NCBI GenBank assembly: GCA_016791385.1
Contig: JAEUMR010000022.1
Span: forward strand, 31,980 to 95,979
DNA from: Hyphomonadaceae bacterium
GTDB lineage: Bacteria; Pseudomonadota; Alphaproteobacteria; Caulobacterales; Aquidulcibacteraceae
DNA: 64,000 nucleotides
Reading direction: 5' to 3'
The position numbers and the translations under genes were made by a program. Shown piece after piece: positions 16,932 through 25,521 of the stretch. The number at the start of each line of letters is the position of its first letter. The stretch's first letter is position 1. The notes beneath the pieces were generated by a model. It was not told the DNA's origin. It saw only the letters and a list, made by a program, of their open reading frames with translations, and made no database searches.

Positions 16932-19205
16932 ATGAGTGGGGGACAATCCGAGCCGCAGGGCCTGCGTGCGGCGCCGTGGGCGCTGGCGCCGATCGCGTTG
17001 GTCTTTTTCGCGTTGATGTACGCGGGGATGTTGATCCAGCCGCCGCCAGTGCGTGCGCACAACGCGGCCGATCAATTCGACGCGGCAGCGGCGCGCGAAC
17101 GGCTTGAGCGCATCATCGGCGCGGGCGCCCCTCATCCCATCGACAGCGCGGCGCAGGACGAGGTGCGTGGGCGCCTGTTGCATGAGATCGAAGCGCTCGG
17201 CCTTCGACCCGAAGTGCATGAACGTTTTGCCTGCCGGCCGCAGCCGCGCGCGCCGCTGATCGATTGCGGCTATGTGCGCAACATCGTCTTCAGCGTAGGC
17301 CCGGCGCAGGGCCCGGCCGTCTTGGTGGCCAGCCATTACGATTCGGTGCCCGCCGGGCCCGGCGTCAGCGACGACGGCGTGGGCGTGGCTGCGTCGCTTG
17401 AAATCGCGCGCCTGCTGATGCGTGAGGACTTGCAGCGCCGCGTCATCTTCCTGATCAGCGATGGTGAAGAGCAAGCGCTGCTCGGGGCCTATGATTTCGC
17501 CCAGCACGACCCACTGATGGCGGATGTCGAAGCGCTGGTGAACCTCGAAGCGCGTGGCACGCGCGGGCCTGCCATGTTCTTCGAGACCAACCAGCCGAAC
17601 GGCGACGCCTTCATCGCATTTTCTGGCGCACCGCGCCCTGTCGCCAATTCGGTGATGGCGGACATCTATGCGCTGATGCCGAACTCGACTGACGTCAGCG
17701 TGCTGACGCGCCCGGGTCTCGATGTCATCAATCTCGCGTTGCTCGACGGCTTCGAAAACTATCATACGCCGCAGGACTCGCTGGCTTCGTTCAACACGGC
17801 CAGCCTGCAGCACATGGGCGATACCGGCCTGCATGCGGTGCGCAACTTCGCACGCGCGCCCGATCTCGGTTCAAGCACGCGCTTCGTTTACAGCGACATC
17901 GCCTCTCGCGTGACGATTTCCGCGCCCAGCTGGGCGGGACAGGCGGCATTGGCATTCTGCGTGCTCATCGCTCTTGCAGCCTTCTGGCGCGGCGGCGCGG
18001 AGCGGCGCTGGCGGACATTGGCCCTGCCGCTCCTCGCGCTCGTGTTCGCGGCCGCGCTCGCCTTTGCCGCGGGGCTCGGCCTGAGCCTGCTGCGTCCAGG
18101 AGAGCAATATTGGTTCGCGCACCCAGAGTTCACGCGCGCATGGTGCGCGCTCTCGGGGCTGCTGGGACTGGTGTTGTCATTCGCGGTGTTGCGCGCTGGC
18201 GATGCGGTTCGCGTGAGCGCCGCAGGGTTTTTCTGGTTCTCCCTGGTTGGGCTGGCGGGTTCGTTCTTCCTCAGCGGCGTTTCGATCCTATTTGCGGCGC
18301 CGGCGGTGATCTTCGCGCTCGGCGCGCTCGGGGCTCTTATCTGGCGGCCAGCGTTGGGCCTCGGCGCTGCTGTGGCGGCCCTCTTGTCGCTCCTGATCTT
18401 TGCGCCGCTATTCTCGCTGGTCGAGCTTGCGCTTGGCTATGACTTGCCGCTCGCCTTTGGCGTCCTTGCCGCCTTGCTTGGCTGGGCCTGGGCGGGCGTG
18501 ATCGCGGCCGCGCAAGGCCGAGCAGGCTGGCGCGCGACAGCGCTTGTGCTGACAGTCGCGTGGCTCGCCGCAATTGCCGGTGCAGCACAAGCGCCGGCCG
18601 CTTCGGCGGCGCGCCCGGCGCCGCTCAACCTCACCTACTTTGTCGACATCACCGCTGCTCAGGCGCGCGTCGTGGCCGGCCAATCCCGCCGCGCGTTGCC
18701 TCCCGCATTGCGCAATGCGCACGCGTTCGCGGCTGAAACCATTCTGCCTGGCGACCGCTACCCATCGTGGGCGACCCCCGCTGCAACGCAGCCCGCGCCC
18801 GCGCCGGCTTTGCTCGACCTCGCGGTTGCCGAGGCAGCGGGCGAGCGCACGGTGCGCGCCCGGCTCGTCAGCAATGGCGCGTATCGGGTGATCCTGCGCC
18901 TGCCGCGTAGCGCTGGGCCGTTGCGCGCCGCGATCAACGGCGCTGGTGTTGCGTTCTCCGATGCCGGCAGCGCCGACAGCGACTTCGTCAACCTGGCGTG
19001 CCAGGGCAGGGCCTGCGATGGCGCGCTTGTGGAGATCGTGCTGGCCGCTGATGGCGCTGCAGGCGAGTGGTACCTGATTGGCCAGACGCCAGGCTTCCTC
19101 CCCGAAGCGGCCGCGGCCGTTCGCGCCGCCCGGCCGGTGACTAACACCGCGATCCAGTCCGGCGATGGGACGGTCACGCTGTCGCGCCTTGCCCCCATCG
19201 GCTGA
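16932..19205 (+). CDS. Membrane-anchored M28 family zinc peptidase
   Basis: A 757-residue protein. One N-terminal helix (~17-35) leads to an M28 aminopeptidase domain at ~55-300. Metal ligands are visible: His135 in ASHYDSVPAG, Asp147 in GVSDDGVG, the Glu pair at 179-180 in SDGEEQALLG and a late His in NYHTPQDS. Then come eight or so hydrophobic segments (~335-545) and a ~200-residue C-terminal domain that is probably periplasmic. This organisation resembles the Fxna/ER-aminopeptidase-like bacterial M28 proteins. ATG 16932 follows a weak site. A 7-bp hairpin (19220-19242) without a T-run lies after the stop. Substrate unknown. Confidence 0.88.
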   Translation: MSGGQSEPQGLRAAPWALAPIALVFFALMYAGMLIQPPPVRAHNAADQFDAAAARERLERIIGAGAPHPIDSAAQDEVRGRLLHEIEALGLRPEVHERFACRPQPRAPLIDCGYVRNIVFSVGPAQGPAVLVASHYDSVPAGPGVSDDGVGVAASLEIARLLMREDLQRRVIFLISDGEEQALLGAYDFAQHDPLMADVEALVNLEARGTRGPAMFFETNQPNGDAFIAFSGAPRPVANSVMADIYALMPNSTDVSVLTRPGLDVINLALLDGFENYHTPQDSLASFNTASLQHMGDTGLHAVRNFARAPDLGSSTRFVYSDIASRVTISAPSWAGQAALAFCVLIALAAFWRGGAERRWRTLALPLLALVFAAALAFAAGLGLSLLRPGEQYWFAHPEFTRAWCALSGLLGLVLSFAVLRAGDAVRVSAAGFFWFSLVGLAGSFFLSGVSILFAAPAVIFALGALGALIWRPALGLGAAVAALLSLLIFAPLFSLVELALGYDLPLAFGVLAALLGWAWAGVIAAAQGRAGWRATALVLTVAWLAAIAGAAQAPAASAARPAPLNLTYFVDITAAQARVVAGQSRRALPPALRNAHAFAAETILPGDRYPSWATPAATQPAPAPALLDLAVAEAAGERTVRARLVSNGAYRVILRLPRSAGPLRAAINGAGVAFSDAGSADSDFVNLACQGRACDGALVEIVLAADGAAGEWYLIGQTPGFLPEAAAAVRAARPVTNTAIQSGDGTVTLSRLAPIG

Positions 19206-19273
19206 AATCCGGGGCCCGGACTTGCAGGGAATGCTTGCAAGTGCCCGCAAGCCTCGCCATTAAGCGGGCCTCC

Positions 19274-19363
<90 letters not shown>

Positions 19364-19418
19364 GTTCCCTGACGGACGCATGGATCTTGCAGAGTTGAAC
19401 GGGCGTGCGGTCGGGCGC

Positions 19419-20462
19419 TCAGCGCGCGCGTGCGCGTAACCGTCCAAGTTCGTAGAGGTCGTTGCGGGTGAGGCCAAGGCGCGAGCTGACGGCGGCGGTG
19501 ACGGCCCGGCCCAGTTGGCGTTCGAGCCGATCCAGTGCGCCGATTTTCTCACGCACGCCGGCGCCAAGCGCGGCCTGCCCTCCATCGTGCGTGGAGAGCA
19601 TCAATTCTTCGGCGCGAAGGACGAGTTCGAGCTTCAATTCCACATAGGCGAAGACTTGGCCGGCGTCGGCGTTGCGAAGCGCGGCGAGGTCTGCGCGCAA
19701 GGCTTGGCCCTGTTCTCCTGCCCAAAAGCGCCCGGCGCGAATATCTTCAAGCAAGACCCGGTGCGCCGCAGCATCGGAGGCGAGCCAGACGCGTGTAGCG
19801 CGCTCGCTTTGGGCCAAGGTGGAGAAGAGGATGAGGGGGGCGAGGAACGCGGTGGCGACCATCGCCATCAGCGGCTGCCCCGGGAAGTGATTGAACAGCG
19901 AATGGCACGCCATCGCCACCGCAAGGCCGGGCGCAAACGGGATCGGATCGAAGTGATACTGCGCGGCGGGCGCTGCGGCCTGCTTTTCCAGCATCTCATG
20001 CGAGATGACGGCGAACAGCGCGCTCGCGGCGCCATGCATGATCGCGGTGCCGAAGCCGCGCACGAGCCAATCGGTGGCATTGGTTCCCGAAAGCGTGGTG
20101 AGATACCAGAGGTTCTCCGCCACCGAAAAACCGGCGCCGACAGCAAAGCCGGCGATCGCCGCTTCGATTTTGAAGCCAAGCCGATTTCTGGCGTACAGCG
20201 CGATCAGGGGCGCGGCTTTGAGACTCTCTTCGATGATGGGCGAGACATAGCGCGTGAACGCGCTCCAGCCGATTGGAAAGCCGTCCAGAACGCGCCAGTT
20301 GGCGATGAAGCTCAGCAGCGCCAGCGCTGCGCCCGTCGCCAGCAGCGCGCCGATCTCGCGCATCGGGATGAGGTCGAACACATCGAGCCGGTCGAACACG
20401 AACAGCAGGATGAGAACCGGCGCAATGGCGATCGCCGCCTTGAGCAGGAGATCCGCAGGCAT
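19419..20462 (-). CDS. PrsW-type intramembrane metalloprotease
   Basis: A 347-residue polytopic protein with about seven or eight membrane helices in the first 240 residues. All PrsW motifs are present: EESLK (~78-82), GAGFSVAEN (~110-117), MHG (~142-144) and CHSLFNH (~185). These residues form the zinc/catalytic site in the PrsW/CPBP (Abi-like) superfamily. A ~110-residue cytoplasmic tail, rich in Leu/Arg/Glu and probably coiled-coil, follows. ATG 20462 overlaps the upstream peptidase stop (TGATG); a GTG three bases earlier is also possible. PrsW of Bacillus cleaves an anti-sigma factor; the target here is unknown. Confidence 0.85.
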   Translation of the reverse strand: MPADLLLKAAIAIAPVLILLFVFDRLDVFDLIPMREIGALLATGAALALLSFIANWRVLDGFPIGWSAFTRYVSPIIEESLKAAPLIALYARNRLGFKIEAAIAGFAVGAGFSVAENLWYLTTLSGTNATDWLVRGFGTAIMHGAASALFAVISHEMLEKQAAAPAAQYHFDPIPFAPGLAVAMACHSLFNHFPGQPLMAMVATAFLAPLILFSTLAQSERATRVWLASDAAAHRVLLEDIRAGRFWAGEQGQALRADLAALRNADAGQVFAYVELKLELVLRAEELMLSTHDGGQAALGAGVREKIGALDRLERQLGRAVTAAVSSRLGLTRNDLYELGRLRARAR

Positions 20463-23400
20463 CACATGATCTTCAAAGAGAGCAGCACTTCATCGCCGCG
20501 CCGTTGCCCATCCTCAAAGCCGCGGGCGTAGCCGAGCGACAGCACCATGGGCAGGCGGTGGGCGGCAGTGAAATTCCAGTCCATTTGCACCCCGGCGGTC
20601 TGCAGCGAGCGGCGCGCACCGGTCGCGCTTTCCACTTCAAGGCCGCCGGCGAACAGCGCGGTTCGGAGTGAGCTGAGATAGAGCGCGGCGACGCCCACAT
20701 CTTCGAAGCGGACAGGCGGTAGGTTGAGTTCACCCACGGCGCGGACGAACCGACGCGCGCCGATTTCGTCGATGTCGAAGCCGGGGAAGCTATCGTAGTG
20801 GCGGTAGCGCTTGATCTCGCGATCATCGACGTAATTGTTGCCGAAGGCGCCGATATAGAAGCTTGAGAGCGGGCTTGTCTCGTCGCCTTCGATGGCGCCG
20901 GCGGCTGTGTAGATCCAGGCCGATGAATTGTTCAACGGCAGCGGCACGCCAACATCGAGGCCCGCGCGCAGGCTTGGAAACACATCGCCGTTGGCGTGGT
21001 CGGCGCCCGCAGCGAGTGTCCAGGCCCAGCCGCGCTCGTGATCAACGGCGCCGAGGGAGCGGGTTTCGTTGCTGTAGTGGAGTTCAGCGTTCAGCGTGGC
21101 GAGCGTATCGAACTGGCTTGAAGCCACCTCTTGTGCAGCCGGAAGCGTATCGAGACCGGTGTAATAGGCGCCGGTGATGTCGAGGTCGAGCTGCCGGGGC
21201 GGATCGTAGATGAAGGAGCGGCGATAGCCGGCGATCAGCGCATCGCCGGCGCGCGCGCGCTCGGTTGGGCCGAAGAGATCGTAGAAATCTGCGTCATTGT
21301 GCCAATAGCGCAGCCGCCAGCGCAGCGTTCTGTACTCGATGTCGAAATGCCAGTCTTGATCTTCGAACTGGGAATTGACCGTGCGCGAGAGTGTGGCGTT
21401 GAGTTGATTGAATTGCAGCGGATCTTCGTAGGTGACGTGATAGCCAAGCGCTACGCGATTGCGATATCCCTCGATCACTGGATAGGCTGCGCCGAGGCGC
21501 ATCTCTTCGCGCGGACGATAACGCCCCTGGGCTGTGATCATGGTCTCGAACGGGACCGAAGCGGGCGAACCGACGGTCCAGCTTTGCACGATGGGGTGTT
21601 CGCGCGCGATCTCGGCGCCGAGGAAGCGGACCGTCCCCAAATCCTGCAGGGGGGTGGGTTCAATGACGACGGGCTGAAAGCCGGCGCCGGTATATTCGTA
21701 GACGACCAGCGTCCCGTCCGGGCGCGGAATGGGTCTGAAGAAGCCGGTTTCGGCGTTGCTGACCGCTTCGATCTGCTGTGTCGCGAGCTCGAAGCGGAAG
21801 ATGTTGGACACGCCGGTGTAATAGGCGCTGCCATAAAGGTAACGTCCGTCGGGCGAGAAGACGAAGCCCTCGGGTGTCGATGCGCCGAGGGTGAAGCGGG
21901 TGGTTGGTTCGGCGCTGCCGGCAAGCAGATCCTGCGTGTTGAACACTTCCACGGCCTGCTCGCCATTGATCTCGCCGACCGAGGCTGAGAGCAGCGCCCC
22001 GTCCGGTGAAATGTCGAGGTCGAACGCGGTGCGGCCGAACGGGAATGTGTGCACCTGGTTCCAGCTGGAATAGGGCGGCGGGATGCGCACCAGGGTGACG
22101 TAGCCGTTGAGGTGGCGCAGGCCCCACAGCGAGCGATCCTGAGGATTGAAGACGATGTCGCCGATGCGCCCGTCGCGTAGCACCATGTACTGGCGCCCGG
22201 TGGCGACATCGATTTCCATGATGTCGCGATACGCGTAGTTGTCCGTGGTGTACCAGGCCGTGTTGGACTGTGGGTCATAGGCAAGTGAAGTGACGCGGTA
22301 GAGCATCGCGCCCTTGATGTCGGCGAGGCGGCGAATGGCGCCGGTCTGCGGGCTGAGCACGCCGACATGGGCGATGACGCCCGGATAACGGAAGGCGCCG
22401 ACCAGCGCGCCGGTGCGCGGGTCGATGAAGCTGCGGGAAATCGATCCTAGCGCGCGGGGCGCCAGCGGCTGGCCTTGAGTGAGCGGATAGGCATTGAGCG
22501 CGTCAAGATTGGCGCGCTGGAAGCGGTGCTCCCAGTCGATCCAATCGGCCCAAGCTTGCGGCAGGCGAACGCCGAAGACGCGGGCGAATTGATCCTGGTA
22601 ATAGGCCGCGCTCTCTTCATCGCGCCGCAACCATTGGATCACCTGCTCTGGCGAGTATTGCATCGCCAGATAGCTGAAGAAGCGCGTGCCATAGAGATAG
22701 TCATTCACCCCGACTTGGAAGTCGGTGAAGATGCCTTCCGATTCCAATCCCACGGGGGAATAGAAGTGCGCATCGTCACGCACCATTGAGCGGAACACCA
22801 TTTCGTCATAGGCGCCTTGCGCGCGCCCGAAGCCGCCCGCCATCCAGGTTTCCATGAAGACGGCGCTGCCCTCCAGATACCAGCGCGGCACGTTCACGCG
22901 TGGTGTCGTCAGATAATTGTAGAGAATAGTCTCCGGGTGCGCCTCCACCGGCATCGGCTTGCCGAAGAAGAGGCGCCGCCATCGCGCATCGTCGCTGTTC
23001 CAGACATCCATCAGCGCCACGTGCGTGAGTTCATGGTCGGTGAGAGTGAAGAAGCGCTCGCCCGGACTGAATGTGTCGAAAGCCAAGCTCAAGGGGGCAA
23101 CGTCGATCAGCATCGCGTTGTTGGGCGAGGCGCGTGCAGCCGCATTGCCGTAGTCAGAAAAATCCTTGAGCAGGAGCGTTGTCTGCTCCCAGGGCCGCCA
23201 GCCGAACATGCGCTGCTCGTAGGCCATCGCGTTTTCGAAGCTGCGGCCGAGGTATGGCGTGAGGTAGGTTTCGGCTGGATCGAAATAGAGCAGGCGCAGT
23301 CGCTCTGTTTCGATCTGCGCCAGATCGATCAAGGGGATGTCGTCGGGGGCCCGGCTCGGCGGCGGCTGCGTTGAGGGAGCAGGCTCAACGACGGGTGGGG

Positions 23401-23521
23401 CCGGGACGCTAGTTTCTGGCGCAGAGGCAGGCGCCGGCGTCTGTTCGCTCGTTTGCGCATGCGCCGGCGAAAGCTGCGCAAGCAACAAGACGGCGAGACA
23501 TATCCCCCAGCGCACTCTCAC
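20462..23521 (-). CDS. Exported gluzincin peptidase / beta-propeller / putative outer-membrane barrel protein
   Basis: A 1019-residue multidomain protein. Residues 1-22 are a cleavable signal peptide ending AHA, and 23-60 a Pro-rich linker. A thermolysin-like domain follows with HELTH (163-167) and the downstream Glu217 in WYLEGSAVFME, the HExxH...E arrangement of gluzincins. Residues ~350-640 show repeated strand blocks with SPDGRYLYGSAYY and SPDGALL, a TolB/YncE-like propeller. The last ~340 residues are alternating beta-strands with many aromatic residues, resembling an outer-membrane barrel, ending in LSLKIM. The start ATG 23521 begins the signal peptide. It sits between the repeat protein and prsW genes. 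Confidence 0.78.
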   Translation of the reverse strand: MRVRWGICLAVLLLAQLSPAHAQTSEQTPAPASAPETSVPAPPVVEPAPSTQPPPSRAPDDIPLIDLAQIETERLRLLYFDPAETYLTPYLGRSFENAMAYEQRMFGWRPWEQTTLLLKDFSDYGNAAARASPNNAMLIDVAPLSLAFDTFSPGERFFTLTDHELTHVALMDVWNSDDARWRRLFFGKPMPVEAHPETILYNYLTTPRVNVPRWYLEGSAVFMETWMAGGFGRAQGAYDEMVFRSMVRDDAHFYSPVGLESEGIFTDFQVGVNDYLYGTRFFSYLAMQYSPEQVIQWLRRDEESAAYYQDQFARVFGVRLPQAWADWIDWEHRFQRANLDALNAYPLTQGQPLAPRALGSISRSFIDPRTGALVGAFRYPGVIAHVGVLSPQTGAIRRLADIKGAMLYRVTSLAYDPQSNTAWYTTDNYAYRDIMEIDVATGRQYMVLRDGRIGDIVFNPQDRSLWGLRHLNGYVTLVRIPPPYSSWNQVHTFPFGRTAFDLDISPDGALLSASVGEINGEQAVEVFNTQDLLAGSAEPTTRFTLGASTPEGFVFSPDGRYLYGSAYYTGVSNIFRFELATQQIEAVSNAETGFFRPIPRPDGTLVVYEYTGAGFQPVVIEPTPLQDLGTVRFLGAEIAREHPIVQSWTVGSPASVPFETMITAQGRYRPREEMRLGAAYPVIEGYRNRVALGYHVTYEDPLQFNQLNATLSRTVNSQFEDQDWHFDIEYRTLRWRLRYWHNDADFYDLFGPTERARAGDALIAGYRRSFIYDPPRQLDLDITGAYYTGLDTLPAAQEVASSQFDTLATLNAELHYSNETRSLGAVDHERGWAWTLAAGADHANGDVFPSLRAGLDVGVPLPLNNSSAWIYTAAGAIEGDETSPLSSFYIGAFGNNYVDDREIKRYRHYDSFPGFDIDEIGARRFVRAVGELNLPPVRFEDVGVAALYLSSLRTALFAGGLEVESATGARRSLQTAGVQMDWNFTAAHRLPMVLSLGYARGFEDGQRRGDEVLLSLKIM

Positions 23522-23590
23522 GCCTTGGACGCTAGCACGGGCGAGAGCGCAGCGATGGCCGCCATCTCCCGCCCGGCGCGAAAGTGCCCG

Positions 23591-25315
23591 TCAATTCGCC
23601 CGAATGGCGTTGGCGAAGCTGGCATCGCGCGCCATCGCCGCGAAGGCGGGCTCACGCGCCAGCGCAGCAAAGGCGGGCTGACGTGCGAGCGCGGTGAACG
23701 CCTGCGCATTGGCGGCGAGCGCCTGCAGCGCCTGAGGATTGCGCGCCATCGCCGCGAACGCCTGCGGGTTCTGCGCCATCGCCGCAAACGCTTGCGGATG
23801 TTGCGCCATCAATTGGAAGGCTTGCGCATTAAGTCCCTGTGCGGCGCGGGCTGCGCCAGCCTGCGCTTGGAATGCCTGCGCATTGCGCGCCATGGCGGCG
23901 AGGGCGGCGCTGTTTTGCGACAGCGCCTGGAACGCCTGCGCGTTGGCCGCCATCGCCTGGAACGCCTGTGCGCTTGCGCTGAGCGTGCTGAGCGCCTGCG
24001 CGTCCCGCGCCAGCGATTGGAACGCCTGAGCGTTGGCGCCGAGCGCCTGGAACGCTTGTGCATCAGCGGCGAGAGCGCTCATGGCTTGTGCATCGCGCCC
24101 CAGCGCCTGGAAGGCCTGGGCGTCCTGGGCCATCGCCACGTTGGCGGCGGGGTTGCGTGCGGCGGCGGCGAAATTGGCGCCGCGTGCGAAGCTGGCGAAG
24201 GCGGCAGGATTGGCGGCCATGGCCGCGAACGCTTGCGGATGGCGGGCGAGCGCGGCGAAGGCTTGCGGGTGCTGCGCCATGGCGGCGAAAGCTTGCGGCG
24301 CACGCGCCATCGCCGCGAACGCTTGGGCGTTGGCGGCGAACGCCGCAGCGGCGCCCGCATCGAAGGCGCGTGCGGTTTGCGCTTGAGACTGGAACGCCTG
24401 GGCGCTCTGCGCCATCGCCGAGAGCGCTTGGCTATTGCGGGCAAGCGCTGCGAACGCTTCGGCGTTGGCGGCCATCGCTTCGAATGCGGCGCTGTTGGCG
24501 GCGAGCGCGCTAAAGGCCTGGGCGTCGCTCGCGAGCGCCTGGAACGCCTGCGCATTGGCGGCCAGCGCCTGGAACGCTTGTGCGTCAGCGGCGAGCGCGC
24601 TCATGGCCTGCGCGTCAGCGCCAAGCGCCTGGAACGCTTGTGCATCGCGCGCCATGGCTTGTTGGGCCTGCGGATTGGCGACGGCTGCAGCGAAATTGGC
24701 GTTGCGTGCGAACGCGCCGAAAGCTTGAGGATTGCGCGCCATTGCGGCGAAGGCTTGAGGGTGTCGCGCCAGCGCCGCAAAGGCTTGGGGATGTTGCGCC
24801 ATCGCCGCAAACGCTTGCGGCTGGCGCGCCATGGCGGAGAACGCGGCGGCGTGCTGGGACATAGCTGCGAACGCTTCGGCGTTCGCAGCTTGTGCGCTCA
24901 TGGACTGGGCGGCGCCCGCCTCAGCCGAACGGGCGAGCAGTGCGAACGCTTGAGGATCGCGCGCGAGCGCTGTGAAGGCCTGCGCATCCTGCGCCATGGC
25001 CAGCAGCGCCTGTGGATTTTGTGCGAGCGCGGCAAAACCCGGATCAGAGGCGAGCGCTCTGAAGGAGGGGTCGCGCACCATGAGTTCGAACGCGTCGGTC
25101 TGCATCAGCAGCGGGACTGCATCGTCGCCGAGGCGCACATCGCTGTCGCTGACCTGCGCAGAGCGATAGCGCTCAGCCGGCGCGATGGTGCCGCTCATCT
25201 GCGCGCCGCCCGGGGGCGAGACGGTGCCGATCGCAAGAGCTGCAAAGGCGGCGATGCCGAGGCCCGCCGTGGCCGCAGCGCCAAGCTTGACGCTGTTGGA
25301 GAGCGTGGTGCGCAT
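23591..25315 (-). CDS. Secreted or anchored alanine-rich decapeptide-repeat protein
   Basis: A 574-residue protein. The start is ATG 25315 after a strong aggaggagga ribosome-binding site; earlier in-frame codons lack one. Residues ~10-30 (LGAAATAGLGIAAFAALAIG) form a signal peptide or anchor. From ~75 to 570 the sequence is about 50 tandem units of ten residues, consensus QAFxA(M/L)Axx(P/A), in which position 9 is often N, D or H. No other domain, catalytic motif or Cys cluster is visible. Units are themselves arranged in two ~170-residue super-repeats plus a third partial one. I do not recognise the family; the NP-and-Phe pattern distantly recalls STI1-like helical repeats. Same strand, 69 bp upstream of the peptidase/barrel gene. 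Confidence 0.85.
   Translation of the reverse strand: MRTTLSNSVKLGAAATAGLGIAAFAALAIGTVSPPGGAQMSGTIAPAERYRSAQVSDSDVRLGDDAVPLLMQTDAFELMVRDPSFRALASDPGFAALAQNPQALLAMAQDAQAFTALARDPQAFALLARSAEAGAAQSMSAQAANAEAFAAMSQHAAAFSAMARQPQAFAAMAQHPQAFAALARHPQAFAAMARNPQAFGAFARNANFAAAVANPQAQQAMARDAQAFQALGADAQAMSALAADAQAFQALAANAQAFQALASDAQAFSALAANSAAFEAMAANAEAFAALARNSQALSAMAQSAQAFQSQAQTARAFDAGAAAAFAANAQAFAAMARAPQAFAAMAQHPQAFAALARHPQAFAAMAANPAAFASFARGANFAAAARNPAANVAMAQDAQAFQALGRDAQAMSALAADAQAFQALGANAQAFQSLARDAQALSTLSASAQAFQAMAANAQAFQALSQNSAALAAMARNAQAFQAQAGAARAAQGLNAQAFQLMAQHPQAFAAMAQNPQAFAAMARNPQALQALAANAQAFTALARQPAFAALAREPAFAAMARDASFANAIRAN
23795..24817 (-). repeat. Two large super-repeats inside the decapeptide-repeat gene
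   Basis: Residues 167-340 and 341-507 align almost end to end. Both start QAFAAMAQHPQAFAALARHP, both contain the off-register insert (NANFAAAVANP versus GANFAAAARNP), both then have DAQAFQALG and DAQAMSALAADAQAFQAL. The period is 174 residues (522 bp) and 167 residues for the second copy. A third, shorter copy starts at about residue 508. This indicates segmental duplication on top of the ten-residue unit. Confidence 0.85.
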
Positions 25316-25521
25316 GTCGATCCTCCTCCTCGCGCCGTTAGCGTGCGGCCAAACATTACCTTCCGTCAACGATTGTTTGAGGCCGGAGCCTGCGACCTGC
25401 CTTTGCGAGGCAAGCCGTGCATGAGCGGAGACCGACGACGAGTGTAAGCGTCATTTCGGCTGGAGCGCTTGCCCCGTAGCCGGCGGCGGCATGCCGATGG
25501 ACGCCGTGGTTGCCCGCATCT
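25316..25521. other. Upstream region of the repeat-protein gene
   Basis: This 206-bp gap holds the repeat gene's ribosome-binding site at its left end and separates it from the end of the LuxR-type gene. No convincing terminator, promoter box or ORF was seen; a weak TTGC-gag-GCAA hairpin lies near 25403. Confidence 0.4.

Noticed and set aside
19220-19242. Terminator after the M28 peptidase
   Set aside because: The 7-bp stem has no T-run and its orientation relative to tRNA-Ser is unclear.
23591-25069. DNA repeats that could suggest a CRISPR array or minisatellite
   Set aside because: The periodicity is 30 bp in phase with codons, units vary at synonymous positions and there are no spacers, so it is a coding repeat.
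23453-25447. Plus-strand 664-codon open frame rich in Arg and His opposite the repeat gene
   Set aside because: It is the antisense of a GC-rich repetitive gene, has no plausible fold or signal, and its repeated composition simply mirrors the minus-strand decapeptides.
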